Positions 51,295 to 59,208 of a DNA stretch of 64,000 nt are shown in pieces (the first letter of the stretch is position 1; each line of letters begins with the position of its first letter). The position numbers were made by a program, and so were the translations under genes. This DNA is from Chitinophaga pinensis. GTDB taxonomy: Bacteria; Bacteroidota; Bacteroidia; Chitinophagales; Chitinophagaceae. The notes below the pieces were generated by a model that was not told where the DNA came from, searched no databases, and worked only from the letters and a program-made list of their open reading frames with translations. The stretch covers positions 3,224,001 through 3,288,000 of the forward strand of contig LR632930.1 of the NCBI GenBank assembly GCA_902167325.1, in the 5' to 3' direction.

Positions 51295-52245
51295 TTAGAA
51301 ATGGAAAGCATGCGCCCGAAGCCTGCCACCACTGGTGAGTTCCAGTGCCGGAGCGGGTATCTTGATCATGTTCAGTGCCTGTAAAAGCACTTTAATACCC
51401 TTGCGCCGTGTGGGGATGCGCGTGAGGTCTATGTCGGGCGACAAATAAAATTGCCTTACCCGGCGGATGTGGGTGTAATCGGCCGGTTTCCCTTCGTTAT
51501 CTTCCCACACATTCTCAAATGCATCGTACATCCCGTCGGCACCATATCCGAATGCGATACTCAGCCATTTGGGGAAATTCTTTTCAGGGAAAAAGGCCGC
51601 GAGGCGGAGAGATGCCCAATAGGTTTGTCCGTTGTAATCTTTCAGTACCTGTTCCAGTGAGTTTACACCGTAGATACTATTGGCCCGTTGTTTTAAAGCA
51701 GGGTCGGGGTAGTGTACCGGCGACCAGGAGAATTTGAATTGAATGCGCTGCTCGTTCCACAGCAGTTCCTGCCCGATCATGGCAGCGGAGCCGATGGTGT
51801 TGGCGGCTACGTCAGACCAGGAGAAGCCCCAGTTGGCAGAGCTGCCGTCCAGCACTTCGATGACAGACTGGTAAGCAAACCCGCTCATCCCGCCGATCCA
51901 GATCTGCTGCTTACGCGGCAGGCCCGACCAGCGCCACAGCTCCCGGCTTAATTTGGAATAAGCGTAGGCGGAAAATACATGGCCGGCCTTGTCCATCTGG
52001 AGCCATTCGCCGGCATCGTTATAGAAATGGAATTTTTGCCGGGGATACCCTTTGTACCAGTACTTGTTGAGTACGAGCAGGGAGCCGGAATAAGCAGCAA
52101 CGGTACCCGCCCCGAGCGCCCAGACACGGGCCGGAACCGTGGTGTCTGGAAGATCGAAGAACCCCGTACGCCGGGGTTCCTGAGCGGATACCGTGCTGTA
52201 AAAGAATATGGTTGCGAGGTGCAGTGAAACGACGCTGAGGCGCAT
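51295..52245 (-). CDS. DUF2279 (YfiM-like) exported protein
   Basis: A 316-residue protein with a signal peptide (TIFFYSTVSAQ, about 21 residues). MDKAGHVFSAYAYSKLSRELWRW, the GMSGFAYQSVIEVLDGSS stretch and WGFSWSDVAANTIGSA are the DUF2279 signature. It is expected in the periplasm or outer membrane; the function is unknown. The ATG overlaps the phosphohexomutase stop by one base (TAATG), so the genes are translationally coupled. It is convergent with the PyrR-like gene, with only 3 bp between them. Confidence 0.88.
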   Translation of the reverse strand: MRLSVVSLHLATIFFYSTVSAQEPRRTGFFDLPDTTVPARVWALGAGTVAAYSGSLLVLNKYWYKGYPRQKFHFYNDAGEWLQMDKAGHVFSAYAYSKLSRELWRWSGLPRKQQIWIGGMSGFAYQSVIEVLDGSSANWGFSWSDVAANTIGSAAMIGQELLWNEQRIQFKFSWSPVHYPDPALKQRANSIYGVNSLEQVLKDYNGQTYWASLRLAAFFPEKNFPKWLSIAFGYGADGMYDAFENVWEDNEGKPADYTHIRRVRQFYLSPDIDLTRIPTRRKGIKVLLQALNMIKIPAPALELTSGGRLRAHAFHF

Positions 52246-53966
52246 TACAATTGCATGTCGTGAATGATATTGGTCACCTTTGCGTCCAGCTTCTGCTCCA
52301 CTCTTTCCAGGTCGGCCACGCTTTCGAGCGGCTCGGAAACACTGAAGTAGAATTTGATCTTAGGCTCTGTACCGGAAGGGCGCGCGGATATGCGGCTGCC
52401 ATCTTCCAGGAGGAACTGGAGTACGTTGGATTTAGGCAGTTCGAGGGTAGCTTTCTCACCGGTAGCCAGCGTGGTTACATGTTGCAGCTCATAGTCGAAG
52501 ATCTTCACCACTTTAGACCCGTTGATCACTGCCGGAGGGTTCTCGCGGTAGCGGGTCATCATGGCGGCAATCTCTTCCGCGCCTTTCATGCCTTTTTTGG
52601 TGATGCTGATGAGGGATTCTTTATAGAAACCATAGCGGAGGTAAATATCGATCAGCTGCTCGTACAGGCTGCGGCCTTCGTTTTTGGCGTAGGCAGCCAT
52701 TTCACAAATCATGGCTACGGATGCAATGGCGTCTTTATCACGCACATTGTCACCGATCATATAACCATACGATTCTTCCCCGCCGCAAACGAAGTTCTCG
52801 GTGGCTTCTTTGGTACGGATGAGGTCAGCGATCCATTTAAAACCGGTGAGGGTATTATAACAGTTGATCTGGTTGCTGGCGGCAAACACATCAATGAGAT
52901 CGGAGGTAACGATGGTTTTGCAGATGTAGTCGTTCGGTTTGGAAAGTCCTTTCCGTTTGCGTGCTTCCACGATGTAGTTGAACAGCAGCACGGCGGTCTG
53001 GTTCCCGTTGAGGAGTATCCATTTGCCGGTATGGTCTTTCACGGCGATGCCCACACGGTCGGAGTCGGGATCGGTACCGAGCAGGATGTCGGCATCCAAA
53101 GCAGCGGCTTTCTTCAGGCCAATGCTCATGGCTTCCGCTTCTTCCGGGTTAGGGTATACTACGGTGGGGAAGTTGCCATCGGGCTGTGCCTGCTCTTCCA
53201 CGATATGTACGTTGGTGAAACCGAAGCGTTTCAGTATTTCAGGAACGAGCGTGATGCCGGTACCGTGGATAGGGGTATACACGATTTTAAGATCGTGCTG
53301 TGCGGCCACTGCATCGGGCGATACGCTGAGTCCTTTCAGCATTTCGAGATATGCTTCGTCCAGCTCTTTGCCGATGAGGGTGATGTTCTGTTCCCATCCG
53401 GCCCATTTCACTTCTCCGATGCCGTTGATCTTCTCTACTTCCTTGATCACGTTTTTATCGTGGGGCGGTACCAGCTGGGCACCGTCGTTCCAATATGCTT
53501 TATACCCGTTGTATTCGCGGGGATTGTGAGATGCGGTGATAACGATACCGCCCTGGCAGCCCAGGTGGCGGATAGCGAAGGAAAGCTCCGGTGTGGGGCG
53601 CAGCGCTTCGAACAGATATACCTTGATGCCGTTGGCTGCCATTACATTGGCCGTAACTTCCGCAAAGAAGCGGCTGTTATTCCGGCTGTCGTGCGCTATG
53701 GCTATTTTAACACCATCGGGGAAAGACTGGTTCAGATAATTGGCGAAACCCTGCGTGGCCATCCCTATGGTATATTTATTCATACGGTTGGTGCCTACGC
53801 CCATAACGCCGCGAAGGCCGCCGGTGCCAAATTCCAGATTACGGTAAAAAGCGTCTGTCAGCTCATCCGGGTTTTCTTTAATGAGTTTTTCAATGCTGGA
53901 TACGGTGTCAGCATCATAACCACCTTGCAGCCATTGTTCTGCTTTGCTGAGAATGTTTGCGTCCAT
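52245..53966 (-). CDS. Alpha-D-phosphohexomutase (phosphoglucomutase/phosphomannomutase type)
   Basis: A 573-residue enzyme of the long PGM2-like class. It shows the phosphoserine loop ITASHNPREYNGYK, metal-binding GTDPDSDRVG, the sugar-binding CGGEESYGYM, and the phosphate-binding RPSGTEPKIKFY at the C-terminus. It interconverts hexose 1- and 6-phosphates, or ribose phosphates in some relatives, in the cytoplasm. All key residues are present. It is first in a two-gene unit with DUF2279. Confidence 0.95.
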   Translation of the reverse strand: MDANILSKAEQWLQGGYDADTVSSIEKLIKENPDELTDAFYRNLEFGTGGLRGVMGVGTNRMNKYTIGMATQGFANYLNQSFPDGVKIAIAHDSRNNSRFFAEVTANVMAANGIKVYLFEALRPTPELSFAIRHLGCQGGIVITASHNPREYNGYKAYWNDGAQLVPPHDKNVIKEVEKINGIGEVKWAGWEQNITLIGKELDEAYLEMLKGLSVSPDAVAAQHDLKIVYTPIHGTGITLVPEILKRFGFTNVHIVEEQAQPDGNFPTVVYPNPEEAEAMSIGLKKAAALDADILLGTDPDSDRVGIAVKDHTGKWILLNGNQTAVLLFNYIVEARKRKGLSKPNDYICKTIVTSDLIDVFAASNQINCYNTLTGFKWIADLIRTKEATENFVCGGEESYGYMIGDNVRDKDAIASVAMICEMAAYAKNEGRSLYEQLIDIYLRYGFYKESLISITKKGMKGAEEIAAMMTRYRENPPAVINGSKVVKIFDYELQHVTTLATGEKATLELPKSNVLQFLLEDGSRISARPSGTEPKIKFYFSVSEPLESVADLERVEQKLDAKVTNIIHDMQL

Positions 53967-54048
53967 GTTGTGAATTAACTTTAGAGGGCCTATTGACTAA
54001 AAACGGAATGTAAAATAAGGAGAAAAAGGGAATTACGGGGGTAATGGT

Positions 54049-54056
54049 TATTTTTG
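54049..54056 (+). promoter_or_regulatory. -7 box of the pcm gene
   Basis: TATTTTTG matches TAnnTTTG exactly and ends 7 bases before the pcm ATG. Transcription would start within a few bases of the start codon. No -33 element is evident. Confidence 0.45.
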
Positions 54057-54063
54057 CGGTAAT

Positions 54064-54720
54064 ATGAGGCGGTACGAAGACAACTACAAACAAAAAGGAC
54101 TACGCAGACAATTGGTTGACAACATCAGAAGCAAAGGTATTACGGACGAGAACGTACTGGCTGCCATCAACAACATTCCCCGGCATTATTTCCTGGATAC
54201 CGCGTTCGAAGGGATCGCGTATGAAGACAGGGCATTTCCGATCGGGGAAGGGCAAACGATATCGCAGCCTTATACGGTGGCTTACCAGTCGCAGCTCCTG
54301 GAAGTAAAACCCTTTGAAAAGATCCTCGAGATCGGGACAGGAAGCGCCTATCAGGCATGTGTGCTGGGAGAACTGAAAGCGAATGTCTACACCATCGAAC
54401 GGCAGAAAAAACTGTTCGACCTGGTAAAGTTATTTCCATTCAAATCCAAATATCCCACCCTCCGCTTTTTCTATGGAGACGGATATGAAGGCTTGCCTAC
54501 GTATGCCCCGTTCGACAAAGTGCTCGTTACGGCGGCAGCTCCCCAGATCCCCGAAAAACTGCTCAAACAGCTCAAGATCGGCGGTAAAATGGTCATCCCC
54601 GTGGGCGGTGGCGATGTACAGCGCATGCTCCGCATCACCAAACTGGCCGACGACAAGTTCGAAGAAGAGATCTTCGACGATTTCTCTTTCGTGCCTATGC
54701 TGGCAGGCAAAAACAGCTGA
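54064..54720 (+). CDS. pcm: Protein-L-isoaspartate O-methyltransferase
   Basis: A 218-residue SAM-dependent methyltransferase. VLAAINNIPRHYFLD, the family-specific GEGQTISQPYTVAYQSQLLE, the SAM-binding ILEIGTGSAYQACVLGEL, and PFDKVLVTAAAPQIPEKLLKQLKIGGKMVIPVG are all present. It methylates L-isoaspartyl residues as the first step of protein repair, in the cytoplasm. It is a single gene with a strong terminator 17 bases after the stop. Confidence 0.95.
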   Translation: MRRYEDNYKQKGLRRQLVDNIRSKGITDENVLAAINNIPRHYFLDTAFEGIAYEDRAFPIGEGQTISQPYTVAYQSQLLEVKPFEKILEIGTGSAYQACVLGELKANVYTIERQKKLFDLVKLFPFKSKYPTLRFFYGDGYEGLPTYAPFDKVLVTAAAPQIPEKLLKQLKIGGKMVIPVGGGDVQRMLRITKLADDKFEEEIFDDFSFVPMLAGKNS

Positions 54721-54737
54721 GCCATAAAGCAATTATG

Positions 54738-54774
54738 AAAAAGGCTGACAGTCGCACCGACTGTCAGCCTTTTT
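54738..54774. terminator. Bidirectional intrinsic terminator
   Basis: A perfect 16-bp stem (54738-54753 / 54759-54774, core GGCTGACAGTC) with A and T runs on both sides lies between the convergent pcm and TonB-type receptor genes. Confidence 0.92.
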
Positions 54775-54794
54775 TTATGCAGGATATATGCCGC

Positions 54795-57365
54795 TTAGAA
54801 ACCGCCGCCTTCCATTTGCATACCTTCCGCGCTGGACTTGTTATTCCTGCGTTTGAACAGCTGGGTGTCCATTTTGCCGAAGCGGTACGAGAAGTTGAGG
54901 CGCAGGATGCGTGATTCACGCTTGCGCAGCATGTATTGAGAGAAGTACATGGATTCCTGATCGATCTCGAACTGGCGGGTGTTAAACACATCGCTCAGGG
55001 CAAGGGTGAGGGAAGCCGCTTTGTTCTTCAGGAAATCTTTCCTTACTGCCAGATCCACATTGCTGAGCCCTTTGATGGTGCCCTGTGCCGATGCGGGGAT
55101 CATGCCCATGGGGCCTCCGCCACCACGGCCACCGCCGCCTCCGCCACTGCCCTGCGGAATAGTGATCGCGGGCGCCTGGTAGTTAGCCGTTACCTGGAAA
55201 GTGAAGTTATACGGCAGCTTTGTTTCGGAATTTACCTTTGCCAGCCACGAGAAGCCGCGGTTGGTGTAATTCTCTTTATCGTTATGCACCGTCAGCTCCG
55301 TTTGGTACAGGTTCACGTTGGTTGTGATATCCCATCCTTTCACGATCTGGTTCTTCACCGTCAGTTCTGCACCATAACTGTAGTTCTTGTTCGCATTCAC
55401 GAAGGTGGTGAGCAGCGTATCGTTACCTGCGGAAATGGGCGTGTTCAGTGTGCTGATGAGGTTATTGGTATTACGGTAGTACAGCGATCCGAGGAAGTTG
55501 TGGTTTTTCCACTGCTTCATGTAACTGAATTCCATGGAGTTGGTATACTCCGGCTTCAGGTTGGGGTTACCCTCGCGGTGGTTCAGCGGGTCGCTGAAGT
55601 CGCGGTAGGGCACCAGCTGGAAGAAGTTAGGACGGTTCACCCGGCGGGAGTAGTTCAACTGCAGCTCCTGCTCTTTTTTCAGCTTGTAAGAAAGGTACAC
55701 ACTGGGGAAGAGGCCGGGTACTGCCTTGGTAGGCTCAAACGTTTTGTTCTCGCTGGGGATGGAGCCGGAATATACATACTGCTCCGCCCGCAGGCCTGCC
55801 TGGTAACCGAAGTTGCCGATGGTATTGGAATAGTTGGCGTAAGCAGCGTAGATCTGCTCTTTATACTCATAATCGTTAGAGAGTGCGTCGGAATACCTGC
55901 CGCCTTCAAACACATCATAGATGCTTTTGTAGTTGCGGAACTGTCCTTTTACGCCTGTCTCGAACTTACCGGTTTTACCCATGGGGTCTACATAATCCGC
56001 CTGGAAGGAGTAGAAGTCGGTATTGCCCTTGCCTTTGTTGGACTGCATGTAAGGATCGCCTGCCGGCTCGCCGGTGAGGGTTTGCGGGTAAGTGGTAAAG
56101 CCGCCGTTACGGTTATTACTGCTTTTGTTCATGGACACATCGGCCGTGAGTTCCTTGTTAGGCTCCGCGAAGAGGTGTTTGAATCCCAGCGTGGTGGTGT
56201 AGTTGTTGAAACCGAACTTGCTGTCGGTAATACGTGCATTACGGCTGGTAAGCCCTTTATCAGCGTTGAGGTAACGGCTGCCCAGTTCGTCGTGGTTCTT
56301 AAAGGAACCGCCTACGATGTTCTGCGACAGGGAAATGGTGTTCCGGTTATCGAGGAAGTAATCGATACCGATACGCCCGAACTGGAATTTACCACCGCCA
56401 TAGCTGTCTGTTTCCTGGTTAATGAAGCTACGGGGAGAGGTGGCAGTGGGGAAGTTCTCCCTTTCGGTGATACCATCGCCCCAGTTACGGTTCATATTGA
56501 GGTTGTAGTTGGCAGACACGTTCCATTTACCCTGCCGTGCGGAGATGTTACCGCCGAGGTTGTATTTGTCGTTGGTGCCAATGCCGCCCTGTATCTGTCC
56601 GTTGAAACCGGCTTTCTTGTTCTTTTTCAGTACGATGTTGAGGATGCCGCTCATGCCTTCCGCGTCGTAACGTGCGGAGGGGTTGGTGATCAGCTCTACG
56701 CTTTCGATGGCATCTGCAGGGATCTGGTCGAGCGACAGGGTGCTGGGCTTACCATCCACGAAGATGTTGGGGGAGGAGTTCCGCACCTGCACGTTACCGT
56801 CGATATCCACGTTTACGGAGGGTACTGATTTCAGTACGTCGGTTGCGGTACCACCTACGGAAGTGAGGTTACGGTCTACGTTAAACACTTTCTTATCGAT
56901 CGCCATCTGGAAGGCGGAACGCTGTCCTGTAACTTCCACTTCATTGAGGGCTTTCACGTTGGGGTCGAGGCGGATGTTGCCGAGGTCCTGCGCCATGGCC
57001 TGTGGGGTTACGGCCACCTTTTTGAAGAGGGTGGTATAGCCCATGAAGTTGATGCGGAGGAGGTAAGGGCCGAAGGCCAGGTTCTCGAGGCTGAAGTCGC
57101 CATTGTTTTTGCTGAGCATACCTGTAACCACGGAAGAGTCTTTGGCGCGGAGAAGGGCAACGGATGCATACTCAACGGGTTGCTTTGTTTTCGCGTCTAC
57201 CAGTTTACCATAAATGTGACCGATGGTGGGAGCGGCACCTCCCGCACCTCCGGGACGCTGGCCGCCCTGCTGCCCTCCGGGGCGCTGGCCGGCAGGAGGA
57301 GCCTGGGCAATGGCATGAAGCTGGAAAAGGAACAGACCTGCAAGGAGGACGTATATTTTTCTCAT
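54795..57365 (-). CDS. Outer-membrane beta-barrel receptor with CarboxypepD_reg-like domain
   Basis: An 856-residue TonB-type receptor. The signal peptide ends near residue 20 (LHAIAQA). A Gly/Gln/Pro-rich linker (GQRPGGQQGGQRPGG, about 26-45) is followed by a CarboxypepD_reg-like domain (about 50-140, GHIYGKLVDAKTKQPVEYASV), the plug (DVLKSVPSVNVDIDGNVQV, IFVDGKPSTLSLDQIP, YDAEGMSGILNIVLKKN) and an OMP_b-brl_3 barrel. An unusual Gly/Pro loop (SGGGGGGRGGGGPMG) occurs around residues 740-755. The ligand is unknown. It lies alone, with the second 11-bp phased array in its upstream region. Confidence 0.9.
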   Translation of the reverse strand: MRKIYVLLAGLFLFQLHAIAQAPPAGQRPGGQQGGQRPGGAGGAAPTIGHIYGKLVDAKTKQPVEYASVALLRAKDSSVVTGMLSKNNGDFSLENLAFGPYLLRINFMGYTTLFKKVAVTPQAMAQDLGNIRLDPNVKALNEVEVTGQRSAFQMAIDKKVFNVDRNLTSVGGTATDVLKSVPSVNVDIDGNVQVRNSSPNIFVDGKPSTLSLDQIPADAIESVELITNPSARYDAEGMSGILNIVLKKNKKAGFNGQIQGGIGTNDKYNLGGNISARQGKWNVSANYNLNMNRNWGDGITERENFPTATSPRSFINQETDSYGGGKFQFGRIGIDYFLDNRNTISLSQNIVGGSFKNHDELGSRYLNADKGLTSRNARITDSKFGFNNYTTTLGFKHLFAEPNKELTADVSMNKSSNNRNGGFTTYPQTLTGEPAGDPYMQSNKGKGNTDFYSFQADYVDPMGKTGKFETGVKGQFRNYKSIYDVFEGGRYSDALSNDYEYKEQIYAAYANYSNTIGNFGYQAGLRAEQYVYSGSIPSENKTFEPTKAVPGLFPSVYLSYKLKKEQELQLNYSRRVNRPNFFQLVPYRDFSDPLNHREGNPNLKPEYTNSMEFSYMKQWKNHNFLGSLYYRNTNNLISTLNTPISAGNDTLLTTFVNANKNYSYGAELTVKNQIVKGWDITTNVNLYQTELTVHNDKENYTNRGFSWLAKVNSETKLPYNFTFQVTANYQAPAITIPQGSGGGGGGRGGGGPMGMIPASAQGTIKGLSNVDLAVRKDFLKNKAASLTLALSDVFNTRQFEIDQESMYFSQYMLRKRESRILRLNFSYRFGKMDTQLFKRRNNKSSAEGMQMEGGGF

Positions 57366-57461
57366 TTTAATCAGAATTGAAACGTAATTAGCTGAAAATT
57401 AGACGCTCTTTTTGGTAAGGACTTGCACCATCGTGTAAATATTACATGACTATTGGAGCAA

Positions 57462-57638
57462 CGGTCTTTAACCCGGATGAAGCGGACCGCGGAAGGATGG
57501 ATTTTAATACGGTATGTATGCGGTATTGATGCCGGGCCGGTACTAAGCCGGGACTATACGTATACAGTTGCAATACTGTTCTAATACGGTTACAGACATG
57601 TAGCATCCGGTTTGAGCACGGTATCAGTGATGGCTGGT
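57462..57638 (+). repeat. Intergenic array of degenerate units phased every 11 bp (array 2)
   Basis: In rows of 11, TACGGTATG (57508), TGCGGTATT (57519), TGCCGGGCC (57530), TACTAAGCC (57541), GACTATACG (57552), TACAGTTGC (57563), TACTGTTCT (57574) and TACGGTTAC (57585) start exactly 11 bp apart. TCCGGTTTG (57606) and CACGGTATC (57617) continue after one 10-bp step. Weaker rows with GGAT or GGAC (57462-57505) extend it left. About 16 units. It sits between the receptor start (57365) and the DUF445 stop (57644). The 69-codon frame across it is not convincing, and an 11-bp period cannot code for a repeated peptide. Confidence 0.72.
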
Positions 57639-57643
57639 CAGGA

Positions 57644-58240
57644 TTAAGCAATCAGCACGATCCAAAGCTGGATGAAGCCGATAACAAGACCAATGCCTGC
57701 GCCTAAGAGGCTCATTACGGCAAGGGCGCCACCCATCTTCTCACGAAGACCGGCTTCCACCTTTTCGCTGGCAATACCGGCGATTTTGGCGGTTACAAGG
57801 GCAGCGGGATTGAGATCGGCCTGTGCTTTATCGAGGAACTGACCGATGAGTTTGGGGAACAGGAGGTCCAGTTCTGCGGCGAGGGTGGTTTTGATCTGGG
57901 TAATGGTACTGTCGCCGATGAACATGGAGATCATGGGCATGGCCTGGGGCAGTTTGTTACGGAGGAAATGATCGAGGTGTTCTTCCACTACCGGCTTCAG
58001 CGCGCTGATCTTTTCAGGATCGGTGAGTTTGGTACGGATATCGTCAAAAGAAATAAACTGTGCCACGGCATTTCCGATGGCTTCCGCGATCTGGGGCTGC
58101 CGTTTGGGGAAAGCGCCCTGTAACGTGAAGAAACCCAGGTTAATGGGCTTTACGGGGTGAAACAGCAGCCAGAGAGCGGCGCGGTTTACAAACCAGCCGG
58201 TAAAAGCAGTCAGTAACGGAATAAGATACAGCATAACCAT
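57644..58240 (-). CDS. DUF445 family membrane protein
   Basis: A 198-residue protein. It has an N-terminal transmembrane segment (LYLIPLLTAFTGWFVNRAALWLLF), the family motif FHPVKPINLGFFTLQGAFPKRQ, a long helical middle (residues about 55-165) and a C-terminal hydrophobic helix (about 172-196). This matches the short DUF445/YheB-type proteins. Function is unknown. It follows tRNA-His on the same strand after that gene's terminator. Confidence 0.88.
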   Translation of the reverse strand: MVMLYLIPLLTAFTGWFVNRAALWLLFHPVKPINLGFFTLQGAFPKRQPQIAEAIGNAVAQFISFDDIRTKLTDPEKISALKPVVEEHLDHFLRNKLPQAMPMISMFIGDSTITQIKTTLAAELDLLFPKLIGQFLDKAQADLNPAALVTAKIAGIASEKVEAGLREKMGGALAVMSLLGAGIGLVIGFIQLWIVLIA

Positions 58241-58270
58241 TTCCTTTTGATGCAGTTTGATCTAAATGAA

Positions 58271-58301
58271 AAATGGTCTCCATGTTTCCAGGAGACCATT
58301 T
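58271..58301 (-). terminator. Terminator of the tRNA-His gene
   Basis: AAATGGTCTCC/GGAGACCATTT (58271-58281 / 58291-58301), perfect, with T-rich flank on the minus strand. Confidence 0.85.
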
Positions 58302-58306
58302 TTTTG

Positions 58307-58381
58307 GGTGATTGAGGGGTCTCGAACCCCCGACCCTCAGAACCACAATCTGATGCTCTAACCAACTGAGCTACAACCACC
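58307..58381 (-). tRNA. tRNA-His (anticodon GTG)
   Basis: A full cloverleaf on the minus strand: 5' GTGGTTG pairs with CAATCAC (one G-T pair), with the extra G(-1) at 58381 opposite discriminator C73 as expected for histidine. The D-arm has GCTCAGTTGGTTAGAGC, the anticodon loop TTGTGGT gives GTG, and the T-arm has GGTTCGAGA. A consensus promoter lies upstream and a terminator downstream. Confidence 0.96.
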
Positions 58382-58403
58382 GTGTCGTTTGTTTTGCGGA
58401 GTG

Positions 58404-58436
58404 CAAAGGTAATAATTTTCTTTTCTTATTTCCAAA
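58404..58436 (-). promoter_or_regulatory. tRNA-His promoter
   Basis: On the minus strand TTTG (plus 58433-58436), 21 bases, then a perfect TACCTTTG (plus 58404-58411). The -7 box is 22 bases before the tRNA. The spacing equals that of the tRNA-Gly promoter. Confidence 0.78.
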
Positions 58437-58470
58437 TAGTGGAAACACTTTTTTGGAAAAATTTACCTCC

Positions 58471-58810
58471 TTATCCTGAAACCCTGATCATCCATGCTTT
58501 CGCTTCTTCCACATCCTGAAAAAATCGGATAACATCGTGCCTCGCATGTTCCCTCGCCAGTTCCGTTACCCTTATTCCAAAATTGTGATCCGCAGGGAGT
58601 ACGATGGCGATGGGGAAGCGGTAGTTGACAAACTTCTGGAACGTTTCTCCCAGTAAAAACGTTTTTCAGATCGAAGAAATGCTCATCAATATCATCAGGC
58701 GTGAAGATCATACCTGACATTCCGCTTTCCATCACGGTGATGGCATCCTCCGCGTGTGATAATTTAAGCTTGTGCTGGCTGGCCAGGAAATTATTAACCG
58801 ATGTTTCCAT
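58471..58810 (-). pseudogene. DUF4180 gene with a one-base frameshift
   Basis: The frame from 58810 starts well (HAEDAITVMESGMSGMIF, DDIDEHFFDLKN) and then loses similarity. Shifting by one base at the A5 run 58655-58659 (T5 on the coding strand) restores LLGETFQKFVNYRFPIAIVL, then TELAREHARHDVIRFFQDVEEA, ending at TAA 58471-58473. The combined product of about 113 residues matches DUF4180 in length and order. One extra base in the homopolymer explains it. It may be a true pseudogene or a sequencing error. Function of DUF4180 is unknown. Confidence 0.82.
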
Positions 58811-59087
58811 TGTTATGCTTTACAGGTAGTTTACTTTCCAAAAGTACTACCATTTTTCCCTGCCCCGGCCAACAATGTGGCACCCGCCCGGTAAATCAGC
58901 CGTTAACAATGTTTAAAATGATTATTACTGTTGATTATCAGTTAGTTGTTAGTTTGATATAATGCCGCTACAGGAAAGAAGACCTGCGTTTTATATTTAA
59001 ATATCTGAGCGTAAAGGCTTTAATATATTCCGCAAAACTATCTGTGTCGAAGGGCACTTATGCACAGGATTTCCACAAAAAATGGCG

Positions 59088-59157
59088 TATATTTGCGGTT
59101 CGCAATCACCCGAAACTTACTAGCCCAGCATGCGAAGTGCTGGGCTATTCTGTTTTT
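59088..59157 (+). promoter_or_regulatory. -7 box and leader hairpin before the gene at 59209
   Basis: TATATTTG (59088-59095) is a perfect -7 box; the -33 region is poor. Transcription from it would carry a perfect 10-bp hairpin (TAGCCCAGCA / TGCTGGGCTA, 59121-59130 and 59138-59147) followed by TTCTGTTTTTA, terminator-like, before the start codon. It could be an attenuator or a small RNA. In the rest of 58811-59087 I see only AT-rich sequence. Confidence 0.45.
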
Positions 59158-59208
59158 ACTAGCGAAGGATTTACTATATAAGTGACTGAAACACAACAAA
59201 ATTTGCAT

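Noticed and set aside
52251..53978. A 575-codon open frame on the plus strand
   Set aside because: It is a shadow of the phosphohexomutase gene, which has all active-site motifs in the opposite frame. The plus-strand translation is rich in His, Phe, Val and Gly and matches no family.
54936..56828. A 630-codon open frame on the plus strand
   Set aside because: It is antisense to the TonB-type receptor gene and its translation is low in complexity (Val, His, Gly), typical of a shadow frame.
57442..57651. A 69-codon minus-strand frame over array 2
   Set aside because: No family features, and the 11-bp period of the DNA would shift the reading frame in each unit.
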